Shown one piece after another: positions 1 to 6,708 of a stretch of 27,225 nucleotides of DNA. Below the pieces are notes generated by a model that was not told where the DNA came from, did no database searches, and was given only the letters and a program-made list of their open reading frames with translations. Location: NCBI GenBank assembly GCA_934691925.1, contig CAKUTI010000027.1, forward strand, positions 1-27,225, given 5' to 3'. How positions within the stretch are numbered: position 1 is the first letter of the stretch; each line of letters begins with the position of its first letter. Both the position numbers and the translations under genes were made by a program. Source of the stretch: an uncultured Treponema sp. (GTDB lineage Bacteria > Spirochaetota > Spirochaetia > Treponematales > Treponemataceae).

Positions 1-155
1 AGCACAACAAGAAACGCAAGATAAACAAGAACGAACGCGCCGCCTCCGTTCTGACCGACCATCCACGGAAATTTCCACACGTTTCCGCAGCCAATAGCGC
101 AACCTGCGCTCAGCAGAATAAATCCAAGTCTGCTGCTCAATCTTTCTCTAGCCAT
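1..155 (-). CDS. Sodium:neurotransmitter symporter (NSS/SNF family), N-terminal fragment
   Basis: Reading leftward from an ATG at 155-153 the frame stays open to the window edge and gives 51 residues. It begins MARERLSSRLGFIL and continues with a helix containing AGCAIGCGNVWKFPW and then GQNGGGAFVLVYL. This is the TM1/TM2 signature of LeuT-type Na+-coupled amino acid or amine importers of the inner membrane, where the unwound part of TM1 (the GxGNxWxFP region) forms the sodium and substrate sites. The gene is cut by the window edge, so substrate and completeness cannot be judged. A -10-like TAAAAT lies 6 nt before the ATG and no ribosome-binding site is visible. It is divergent from the ATPase gene that starts at 295. 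Confidence 0.85.
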   Translation of the reverse strand, partial: MARERLSSRLGFILLSAGCAIGCGNVWKFPWMVGQNGGGAFVLVYLAFLVV

Positions 156-258
156 AAAAATATTTTAGCAGAAATAAGGGGCGGTGTGTACGAGGGGAAA
201 ATTATCAAAAAAATATCTTTATATGTTAAAAAAAACGTTCTATCCAAAAGTTTTTAAC

Positions 259-287
259 TTGTACGTTAAAAACTTTTTACTTATAAT
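259..287 (+). promoter_or_regulatory. Sigma70-type promoter placed for leaderless transcription of the DUF4143 gene
   Basis: TTGTAC (259-264), a 17 bp spacer, and a perfect TATAAT (282-287). Only seven bases separate the -10 hexamer from the ATG at 295, so a start site 6-8 nt downstream would fall at or next to the start codon. No Shine-Dalgarno sequence is present. Confidence 0.6.
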
Positions 288-294
288 CAGTTGT

Positions 295-1500
295 ATGGTT
301 GTACGAAAAGAATTTATGAAAATCCTTTGGAATTGGAAAGATAAAAAAGTTATAAAAGTTGTTACAGGTGTGCGGCGATGCGGAAAATCAACACTGCTTA
401 GCCAGTTTAAATCGGAAGTCGAAAAACTTGGAGAATGCAACACAATTTCAATCAATTTTGACGACCTTGAAAACGAATTCCTTTGCGATTATCACGTTCT
501 TTATAAGCATTTGAGGGGAAAAATTACTGCAGGGCAGATGAACTATGTTTTTCTTGACGAAATTCAGCTTGTTCCGCAGTTTGAAAAAGTCGTGAACAGC
601 CTTTTTCTAAAGGACAACGTTGACATTTACATCACTGGCTCAAACGCCTATATGCTTTCAGGCGAGATTGCGACTCTTCTCTCCGGTCGGTATGTCGAAA
701 TAAAAATGCTGCCGTTTTCGTTTGCCGAATATGCGCAATTCAAGAGTGACTTTTTAAAAAAGGAAGTTGCGGCGGATGAAACTTTGTACAACGAGTACGT
801 TTCGGTCGGCGGCTTCCCTTATGTCGCGTCAATCAGCACCGACAAGAATCTGGTTCGCGACTATATCCGCGGAATTTATTCCACTATTGTTCTCAAAGAC
901 ATAATCCAGCGCAAAAAACTTTCTGATTCTGACGTTCTGGAAAAAGTCTGCAAGTTCACGCTTTCTAATGTGGGAAATCTTGTCTCGTCAAAGAAAGTGA
1001 GCGACACATTGACAAGCGGCGGACGCAAAACTTCCCCGGCTACTGTGGAAAACTGTTACAGCGCATTGACTGAAAGTTATCTTTTTTACAAAGCGACGCG
1101 CTACGATATAAAAGGCAAGGAATTTCTTAAAAGTCTTGAGAAATATTACGCCGTTGACATGGGACTGCGTTTTTTTATGCTGGGAATCAGAACCGGCGAT
1201 GACGGATTTATCTTAGAAAATGTGGTTTATCTTGAGCTTTTGCGGCGCGGCTATGAAGTCTATGTTGGAAAATACAACGACCTTGAAATTGACTTTGTGG
1301 CAAAAAAAGACGGGCTGACAGAATATTATCAGGTTGCGCTTTCTGTGCGTGAGCAAAGCACTTTGGAGCGTGAACTGCGCCCGTTCAGGCTGATGAAGGA
1401 CAATTATCCGAAACTTCTGATAACTTTGGACAACTCAAACAACATTGACCATAACGGAATAATTCAGATTTATGCGGTAAAGTGGCTGGCTTCTGCATAA
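295..1500 (+). CDS. ATPase of the AAA_14 / DUF4143 family
   Basis: A predicted cytoplasmic ATPase of 401 aa. The Walker A motif GVRRCGKS is at about residues 25-32, Walker B YVFLDEIQ at about 84-91, and a sensor-like ITGSNAYML near 113-121. The C-terminal DUF4143 half ends in a nuclease-like fold signature (DLEIDFVAKK...YYQVALS). These proteins are common and scattered in bacteria; their cellular role is unclear and some are suspected of mobile-element or toxin-antitoxin links. The frame is open upstream to 184, but the ATG at 295 is preferred: it starts one residue pattern before the conserved N-terminus and lies 7 nt after a consensus TATAAT. An ATG seven codons later is an alternative. The gene stands alone between a divergent symporter gene and a repeat array. 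Confidence 0.85.
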   Translation: MVVRKEFMKILWNWKDKKVIKVVTGVRRCGKSTLLSQFKSEVEKLGECNTISINFDDLENEFLCDYHVLYKHLRGKITAGQMNYVFLDEIQLVPQFEKVVNSLFLKDNVDIYITGSNAYMLSGEIATLLSGRYVEIKMLPFSFAEYAQFKSDFLKKEVAADETLYNEYVSVGGFPYVASISTDKNLVRDYIRGIYSTIVLKDIIQRKKLSDSDVLEKVCKFTLSNVGNLVSSKKVSDTLTSGGRKTSPATVENCYSALTESYLFYKATRYDIKGKEFLKSLEKYYAVDMGLRFFMLGIRTGDDGFILENVVYLELLRRGYEVYVGKYNDLEIDFVAKKDGLTEYYQVALSVREQSTLERELRPFRLMKDNYPKLLITLDNSNNIDHNGIIQIYAVKWLASA

Positions 1501-1550
1501 TTAAAATATTATTTTCTTCTCTTCTGACCGGTCTGTCGTGGGAATTTTTT

Positions 1551-1800
1551 ATGAATACGATTGAAAAAGAAGAAAAAAGATTCCGTACCCATTACGATTT
1601 TAGGTTTTTAAGAAAATGACATTCGTACTGAATACGATTCAAGGATTCTGATAAAAACATGATTCGTATTGAGTACGATTTGAAAATTTCTGAAAAGCAA
1701 TGTTCGTACTGAGTACGATTTTTGAATTTTGGTAAAAATGGCTTTCGTACTCAGTACGATTCAAGAATTTTTAGAAAATAGAATTCGTAATAAGTGCAAG
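1551..1800. repeat. Array of 40-41 bp units with a palindromic core
   Basis: Five good units plus degenerate ends, with core TTCGTACTGAGTACGA (an imperfect palindrome) starting near 1581, 1622, 1663, 1703, 1744 and 1784. The spacing is 41, 41, 40, 41 and 40 bp, about four helical turns. The inter-core segments of about 22 bp are A/T-rich and loosely similar to each other. The array fills the 435 bp gap between the DUF4143 gene and the terminator of the lipoprotein gene. Function unknown; it could be a protein-binding array, a variable-number repeat, or a remnant of a repetitive element. Confidence 0.85.
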
Positions 1801-1810
1801 AGATAGAAAT

Positions 1811-1870
1811 AAAAAGCCCGACGATGAACAAATGTTTTATTTAGGAAAACTTTGTTACTTTCGCTGGGCT
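1811..1870 (-). terminator. Intrinsic terminator of the lipoprotein gene
   Basis: In the leftward direction AGCCC (1870-1866) pairs with GGGCT (1819-1815), with a partly paired inner stem (CGA/TCG and AACAAA/TTTGTT), followed by a run of five U. It lies 65 bp after the stop codon at 1936. Confidence 0.65.
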
Positions 1871-1935
1871 AGAAATTAACTAAAAGTTAATGTAGTTTGA
1901 AAAAGTTTTGTTTAAAACTCTTTCTTTTGGTATAT

Positions 1936-2955
1936 CTATTTTGTTGTTGCTTTAATTGAGAAGCTAGAGATACCGCAATTTACCTTTTTAAGCTGTGCAG
2001 CCTTTGTCAAAACCCAACTGAATTTAAGTGTATACACACCTGCATCAAGTTCAACAGAATCTGCTGTCACATCATTCGCTGATTTTGAGCCAGCATCTGC
2101 CTGTTTGCTTGCTTTTAAAATTCCATTAGAATCCAAAATTTCAATTTTTCCGGCAAGAGTTGAACTCTGCGTATTAAATGCTTTAACAGCAGCTTCTACA
2201 TCAGATTTTGCAGAAAGTGTAAAGTTATATGTTGCATACGCCATAACAGTATCTGCGGCAAAGTCAATTTTTGTGCTTCCATCTTTAAGGCTTGATACAA
2301 TCAACATACCTGCTGAAGTAGTAGCGCCATCATCTCCAGTATAAGATTGGGAACCATATTTTGGGTAGCCTTCATCAAGAGAGTATCCTTCTGCAACACC
2401 GGCAGCTGCAATTGCATTCTGCACGTCTGAGAATACACCTTCATCTCCTGTGGCAGCTGGCGCATTTTCTGCTGAAGAACCATCATACGCAATTGTTGCA
2501 GTTTTTGGTGTTCCTGTCTCTCCGCCAGTTTCTGTGCCACCGGTTTCTCCACCAGTCTCGCTTCCGCCTGTCTCTCCACCAGTTTCACCTCCGGTTTCGC
2601 TTCCGCCAGTTGCAGCCGCATTTACAGTTACTGTAACTGTATCTGTTTTTCCGCCAGCGCTTGCTGTGATTGTGGCAGTTCCTGCCGCTACGCCTGTAAC
2701 TTTACCTGTTGAATCAACTGTTGCTACTGCCTCGTCGCTTGATGTCCATGTAACACTCTTGTCTGTTGCATCATCTGGTGAAACAGTTGCTGTAAGAGTT
2801 ATTTTTTCTCCTGCTGTAACTTCTTTTACTGTCGATGTGATTTCTACTTTTTCAACATCAACGTCTCCATCATCGTCGTCGCTAGAGCAGCCAATAAAAT
2901 TTGTCATTGCAAGCAGCGCGGCAAATGCAGCGACAAGTCTTAACATTTTTTTCAT
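1936..2955 (-). CDS. Surface or periplasmic lipoprotein with a Big_2 domain and Gly/Glu/Thr-rich linker
   Basis: A 339 aa protein with a lipoprotein signal peptide: MKKMLRL, a hydrophobic stretch and FIGC with Cys23 as the lipidation site, followed by an acidic SSDDDDGD tether. Residues about 35-111 form one bacterial Ig-like Big_2 domain (VTWTSSDEAVATVDSTGKVTGV is diagnostic in character). A repetitive GGET/GGSET/GGTET linker follows (117-148). The C-terminal ~190 residues look beta-rich (DAGVYTLKFSW) but I do not recognise the fold; a binding module is possible. The frame is open to 3054, but the ATG at 2955 has a strong GGAGGAG 5 nt upstream (2959-2967 region), so the longer form is rejected. 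Alone in its transcript, it has its own terminator at 1811-1870 and a poly-C tract in its promoter region. Confidence 0.85.
   Translation of the reverse strand: MKKMLRLVAAFAALLAMTNFIGCSSDDDDGDVDVEKVEITSTVKEVTAGEKITLTATVSPDDATDKSVTWTSSDEAVATVDSTGKVTGVAAGTATITASAGGKTDTVTVTVNAAATGGSETGGETGGETGGSETGGETGGTETGGETGTPKTATIAYDGSSAENAPAATGDEGVFSDVQNAIAAAGVAEGYSLDEGYPKYGSQSYTGDDGATTSAGMLIVSSLKDGSTKIDFAADTVMAYATYNFTLSAKSDVEAAVKAFNTQSSTLAGKIEILDSNGILKASKQADAGSKSANDVTADSVELDAGVYTLKFSWVLTKAAQLKKVNCGISSFSIKATTK
2512..2607 (-). repeat. In-frame repeats encoding the GGET-type linker
   Basis: Codons 117-148 of the lipoprotein are built from 12-15 bp units encoding GGET, GGSET or GGTET. Unit lengths are multiples of three, so copy-number change would alter linker length without breaking the frame. 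Confidence 0.75.
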
Positions 2956-2996
2956 AATTCTCCTCCAAAAAAGAACTTTTTCTAGATAAGAAAATG

Positions 2997-3039
2997 ATAA
3001 TATGTCATTTGTAGAAAATGGGGGGGGGTATTTGTAGAA
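2997..3039 (-). promoter_or_regulatory. Lipoprotein promoter region with a C9 homopolymer tract flanked by direct repeats
   Basis: On the coding strand a run of nine C (3028-3020) ends exactly 17 bp before a TATTAT -10 candidate (3002-2997), so the tract occupies the place of the -35 hexamer. The tract is bracketed by a 10 bp direct repeat, TTCTACAAAT (3039-3030 and 3016-3007). No TTGACA-like hexamer was seen at the expected distance. Homopolymeric G/C tracts upstream of genes are known phase-variation devices, including upstream of some Treponema pallidum tpr genes; that role here is inference. Confidence 0.55.
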
Positions 3040-3129
3040 TACCGACATTTTCACATTTTTTATTCTAAAATTGTTTTATTTTGCTTTGTCCGTGGTTTTC
3101 GGCTGTGTCTGCATTATAAAAACAAAAGA

Positions 3130-3162
3130 AAACAGATAGCGGCTTTTAACCGTCTGTTTTTT
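3130..3162. terminator. Hairpin with U/A runs on both sides, possible bidirectional terminator
   Basis: ACAGA (3132-3136) pairs with TCTGT (3153-3157), with inner CGG/CCG, followed by T6 on the + strand and a T-rich stretch on the - strand. It sits behind the purB terminator and could act as a backup for leftward transcripts. Confidence 0.4.
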
Positions 3163-3170
3163 GCTTGATG

Positions 3171-3214
3171 AAAAAAAATGCCTCTGACCGAAATCCCTTT
3201 TTCAGCCAGAGGCA
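3171..3214 (-). terminator. Intrinsic terminator of purB
   Basis: Leftward, an 8 bp stem TGCCTCTG (3214-3207) / CAGAGGCA (3186-3179) is followed by eight U. It begins 33 bp after the purB stop codon. Confidence 0.8.
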
Positions 3215-3246
3215 ACGTTCGTTTCTTGTCTATCTATCTGTCATCT

Positions 3247-4668
3247 TTATTTCATCAGTTCGCGGTATTTTCGTGCAAGACGTGCTGACTTTTTCGCCGC
3301 AAGTCCGCAGTAGTTCGCCGGATGCTCAAAGAAGCTCGCCGGATTTTCAACTCCGAGCTTTTCAAGCTGAGCTGTGATGTCAGCGTATTCTTTTTCGTGA
3401 GTTTTAAGCACTTCAAAGAAAGTTTTTCCTGTTTTTTCAGCTTCAAGCGTGATTTTTCTGATAATCTCGTGGCCGTCGTTGTAGCCAGCTTCTCCCAGAA
3501 GAATGTAAGCCGGTTCCGCAAGAACTCCGCCCTTGACTTTTCCGCCTGCGCTTTCAAGATTTTTTGCCATGTTGTCGCGGTCTGCCTGCAATCCTTTTAC
3601 AACAGAATTCATTCTGCTTACCGCCATCGTAAATCCTGAAACGTAGTCTGTGATGAATCTCTGGCTTGCCGAGTTTGTAAGGTCGCGCTGGTGCTCTGAA
3701 ATCTGGTCCATATAGAATGTGATTACACGCGGACACATCGCTTTCCAAAGCGATTTAACGTGCTCGCTGTTCCACGGATTTCGTTTCTGAGGCATTGTCG
3801 AAGAGCCGACCTGAGTTGCCGCAAAATACTCGAAAACCTCGCCGATTTCTGAACGCTGCAGGTTGCGCAAGTCGTCTGCAAGGTTTGCGATGATTCCGAA
3901 CGCAACGTTCATCTCGAGCAAAAGGCGAAGAACGTGCTCAGGCTCTACGAGCTGGTTTGAATATTCAGAAGGCTTCAATCCCAAGAATTCTGTGTAAGTT
4001 TTTTCAAGCTCTTCCGGGTCTTTTACAATCATCGAAGGTCCGTTGTAAGAGCCGACCGGTCCTGCAAGTTTTCCGACTAAGTCGTTTGAAAGCTCTTCAA
4101 TCTTCAGAATCGATTTTCCAAGACGAGAGACAAATTCCGCGATTTCCCATCCGAAAGTGATTGGAACTGCGTGCTGGCCGTGCGTGCGTCCAACTTGCGG
4201 AGTCGCGCTTTCGCGTTCAGCAATGTCGCAAAGATAATTTTCAAGCTTTTTAAGCTCAGGCAAGACAACATTCTTCGTAACATCTCTCATCCTGCAAGAC
4301 AAGGCTGTGTCAAGAATATCAACAGAAGTTGCTCCAAGATGGATTAGAGGCCCGATTTTCGAGTCAACTTTTGTCTTCATAACATTCACGAGCGCGCGGA
4401 TATTGTGCTTCGTCTTTTCCTCTTCCGCGTAAACTTCCTCAGGGTCGATTTTTTCTGCCACATCGTCAAGAGTTTTTGCAAGTTCTTCTGTAAGCTGGCC
4501 GCGCACTTTCAAATGCGCCTTTACAAGCGCCGCCTCGCATTTTGCGCACGAGCGGATAGAAGCTGTTTCAGAAATATACTGTGAAAGTCCGTCAAAAACC
4601 GCCTTTTCAGAAAGCGAATAGCGGTGGTCAATGCAAGAAAGATTGTCAAAAATGTTACGTGTTTCCAT
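3247..4668 (-). CDS. purB: Adenylosuccinate lyase
   Basis: Cytoplasmic purine enzyme of the fumarase/aspartase superfamily. It splits SAICAR to AICAR and adenylosuccinate to AMP, each releasing fumarate. The 473 aa length is normal for the family. The superfamily signature GSSTMPQKRNPWNSEHV is at 288-304 and carries the flexible-loop serine; GRTHGQHA at 160-167 holds the catalytic-region histidines, and LGATSVDILD is at 111-120. The ATG at 4668 gives a normal N-terminus (METRNIFDNLSCIDHRYS) but has no ribosome-binding site, and a TATAAT ends 8 nt before it, so a leaderless or nearly leaderless transcript is likely. No other purine genes are adjacent; a strong terminator makes it a single-gene unit. 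Confidence 0.96.
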   Translation of the reverse strand: METRNIFDNLSCIDHRYSLSEKAVFDGLSQYISETASIRSCAKCEAALVKAHLKVRGQLTEELAKTLDDVAEKIDPEEVYAEEEKTKHNIRALVNVMKTKVDSKIGPLIHLGATSVDILDTALSCRMRDVTKNVVLPELKKLENYLCDIAERESATPQVGRTHGQHAVPITFGWEIAEFVSRLGKSILKIEELSNDLVGKLAGPVGSYNGPSMIVKDPEELEKTYTEFLGLKPSEYSNQLVEPEHVLRLLLEMNVAFGIIANLADDLRNLQRSEIGEVFEYFAATQVGSSTMPQKRNPWNSEHVKSLWKAMCPRVITFYMDQISEHQRDLTNSASQRFITDYVSGFTMAVSRMNSVVKGLQADRDNMAKNLESAGGKVKGGVLAEPAYILLGEAGYNDGHEIIRKITLEAEKTGKTFFEVLKTHEKEYADITAQLEKLGVENPASFFEHPANYCGLAAKKSARLARKYRELMK

Positions 4669-4676
4669 AGAAAGAA

Positions 4677-4705
4677 ATTATAGTAAAATGAGAGAAAATA
4701 CACAA
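4677..4705 (-). promoter_or_regulatory. purB promoter, placed for leaderless transcription
   Basis: Leftward TTGTGT (4705-4700), 17 bp, perfect TATAAT (4682-4677). The ATG begins at 4668, eight bases after the -10 hexamer, leaving room for a leader of only about 0-3 nt. Confidence 0.6.
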
Positions 4706-4735
4706 TTAACGCGAATTTCAATAAAAAGAAAAAGC

Positions 4736-4784
4736 CTGTCATTCCGAACTCGAGAACATTTGTGTTCGCTTAGTTTCGGAATCC
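4736..4784. repeat. REP-like palindromic element
   Basis: CTGTCATTCCGAACT at 4736-4750 is matched by AGTTTCGGAATCC at 4772-4784, with an inner GAACA/TGTTC hairpin. The 'CTGTCATTCCG ... CGGAATCC' layout is typical of small dispersed palindromes in many bacterial genomes. It lies in the 290 bp divergent spacer between purB and the acyl-CoA synthetase gene. Apart from the two promoters, I see nothing else in that spacer. Confidence 0.5.
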
Positions 4785-4887
4785 AAAATCATAATCCAAA
4801 AAAAAATTGCAACCTTTTCTTTCCTTTTGTGTCTATCTTTTTGGACGGACTTTCAGGCTGTTAATCATATTTCGTTTTAGTTTGTTT

Positions 4888-4916
4888 TTGCGACTGCATT
4901 TTAGCGGCAATATGGT
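4888..4916 (+). promoter_or_regulatory. Candidate promoter of the acyl-CoA synthetase gene
   Basis: TTGCGA (4888-4893), 17 bp spacer, TATGGT (4911-4916). This predicts a leader of about 35 nt that includes the AGGAG at 4948-4952. Confidence 0.4.
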
Positions 4917-4958
4917 TTTTCAGCATTTTATTATCTTTATGTCCGTCAGGAGAAAATA

Positions 4959-6626
4959 TTGAATTTTTATTCTGACTACGTTGAAAACGGCACTGTTTAC
5001 ACAGATTATGAGGATTTGAAGAAAAACTTTAAAATCAAAGTTCCTGAGAATTTTAATTTTGCTTACGACATTGTTGATCGCTACGCGGCTCTCGCGCCTG
5101 AAAAACGCGCGCTTGTCTGGTGCGACGACTTGGGCGAGGAGAAAATCTTCAATTTCAAGGAGATTTCCGAAAAGTCAAAGCAGACTGCGAATTATCTTGT
5201 AAAGCACGGAATCAAGAAAGGCGACACTGTAATGCTTATTTTGCGCCGCCGCTACGAATTCTGGTATTTTATTCTTGCTCTTCACAGAATCGGTGCGATT
5301 GCGGTTCCTGCCACAAACCAGCTTTTGACAAAAGACCTTGAATATCGAACAAATGCGGCTCAAATCAAGATGATTGTCTCTTACGACGATGAGCCTGTTC
5401 AGGAGCGGATTGAAGCCGCAATGCCTGCGTCTCCGAGCGTAAAAGAGCTTGTTACGGTTGGCAAGACGAGAAAAGGCTGGCAGACTTTTTATGACGAGCT
5501 TGACTCTCTTTCAAAGGAATTTGAGCGTCCAGCAGGCGAGAACGCGACACACAATGACGACATTATGCTTCTTTATTTTACTTCCGGCACGAGCGGAAAC
5601 CCTAAAATGGTCGAGCACAACTTTGCTTATCCTCTCGGACACATTGTAACGGCAAAATACTGGCAGAACGTCATTGACGACGGGCTTCATCTTACGGTCG
5701 CAGAAACCGGCTGGGCAAAATCTGTTTGGGGCAAGCTTTACGGCCAGTGGATTTGCGGCTCTGCCGTCATGGTCTACGATATGCTCACTTTTATGCCTTC
5801 AAGAATGATGAACGTGATTTCAAAATATCACGTCACGACTTTCTGCGCTCCGCCTACAACTTACCGCTTCCTTGTGAAAGCCGACGTTAAAAAATACGAC
5901 ATTTCCGCGCTGAAATACATTGTCACGGCAGGCGAGGCTCTCGACCCGGAGCTTTTTGAGGAAGTCTACAGATTCACCGGGCTTCGTATGTTCGAGGCTT
6001 TCGGTCAGACAGAAGCGACCGTTATGATTGGAAACTTTCCTGGAATGACTCCAAAGCCAGGCTCAATGGGAAAAAGCGCGCCGGGCTACGACATTGAAAT
6101 TGTCCGCCCTGACGGAACAAAATGCGAGCCGAACGAGAACGGCTCAATTATAATCCGTCTTGACAAGGGCCGGCCGTTCGGGCTTTTCGCCGGATATTAC
6201 AAAAATCAGGAGCTGACCGAAAAAGCGTTTGAAAACGGCGTTTACAACACTGGCGACGTTGCTCGCGTTGACGAGGACGGCTACATCTGGTTTGTCGGGC
6301 GCAACGACGACGTAATCAAGACTTCTGGCTACCGCGTAAGCCCTTTTGAAGTTGAAAGCACGCTCTTGCAGCATCCTGCGGTTCTTGAATGTGCCGTTAC
6401 AGGCGTTCCGGACGAAAGGCGAGGCCAGGCAATCAAGGCGACAATCGTTTTGAACGACGGATTCGAGCCTTCAAGACAGCTCCAGCTTGAAATTTTCGAC
6501 TTTATGAAGCAAAAAACAGCCGTTTACAAGCATCCGAGAATTATCGAGTTTGTAAAAGAGCTTCCAAAAACAATCAGCGGAAAAATCCGCCGCGTTGAAA
6601 TCCGCGAAAAAGACAACGGAAAGTAA
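4959..6626 (+). CDS. AMP-forming acyl-CoA synthetase (medium-chain / AcsM-like)
   Basis: A cytoplasmic acyl-adenylate-forming enzyme (555 aa) that activates a carboxylic acid with ATP and transfers it to CoA. ANL-superfamily motifs appear in order: phosphate loop YFTSGTSGNPK (206-216), GWAKSVW (251-257, characteristic of the medium-chain acyl-CoA synthetase/acetyl-CoA synthetase branch), FGQTE (348-352), NTGD (430-433), hinge GRNDDVIKTSGYR (447-459), and the catalytic lysine in PKTISGKIRR (Lys542). The start is a TTG, supported by AGGAG with a 6 nt spacing; no better ATG precedes the conserved region. The substrate (acetate, propionate, branched or medium-chain acid) cannot be read from the sequence. 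It is a single-gene unit ended by a strong terminator. Confidence 0.9.
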   Translation: MNFYSDYVENGTVYTDYEDLKKNFKIKVPENFNFAYDIVDRYAALAPEKRALVWCDDLGEEKIFNFKEISEKSKQTANYLVKHGIKKGDTVMLILRRRYEFWYFILALHRIGAIAVPATNQLLTKDLEYRTNAAQIKMIVSYDDEPVQERIEAAMPASPSVKELVTVGKTRKGWQTFYDELDSLSKEFERPAGENATHNDDIMLLYFTSGTSGNPKMVEHNFAYPLGHIVTAKYWQNVIDDGLHLTVAETGWAKSVWGKLYGQWICGSAVMVYDMLTFMPSRMMNVISKYHVTTFCAPPTTYRFLVKADVKKYDISALKYIVTAGEALDPELFEEVYRFTGLRMFEAFGQTEATVMIGNFPGMTPKPGSMGKSAPGYDIEIVRPDGTKCEPNENGSIIIRLDKGRPFGLFAGYYKNQELTEKAFENGVYNTGDVARVDEDGYIWFVGRNDDVIKTSGYRVSPFEVESTLLQHPAVLECAVTGVPDERRGQAIKATIVLNDGFEPSRQLQLEIFDFMKQKTAVYKHPRIIEFVKELPKTISGKIRRVEIREKDNGK

Positions 6627-6651
6627 GTTTTAGATTGTAATAGGGAATCAT

Positions 6652-6697
6652 GCGCGTTTCAAAACTGTTTCGTCCGTTTTGAAACGCGCTTTTTTTG
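6652..6697 (+). terminator. Strong intrinsic terminator of the acyl-CoA synthetase gene
   Basis: A perfect 14 bp stem (6652-6665 / 6676-6689), a 10 nt loop and a run of seven T. On the opposite strand there is no U run, so it should act rightward only. Confidence 0.92.
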
Positions 6698-6708
6698 TTT
6701 ATGCTTAT

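Noticed and set aside
184..294. Longer form of the DUF4143 ATPase starting at 184
   Set aside because: The extension contains the -35 and -10 elements and lies outside the conserved region.
1551..1800. CRISPR-like array of short repeats
   Set aside because: The repeated cores are only 16-19 bp, drift from unit to unit, and the 'spacers' resemble each other and are A/T-rich; no cas genes are nearby.
2450..2989. Rightward 179 aa frame rich in Pro/Val/Ser
   Set aside because: Antisense shadow of the repetitive lipoprotein gene; no ribosome-binding site and only low-complexity content.
2956..3054. 33-residue extension of the lipoprotein through the poly-C tract
   Set aside because: It would bury the lipoprotein signal peptide inside the protein; the ATG at 2955 has a strong ribosome-binding site.
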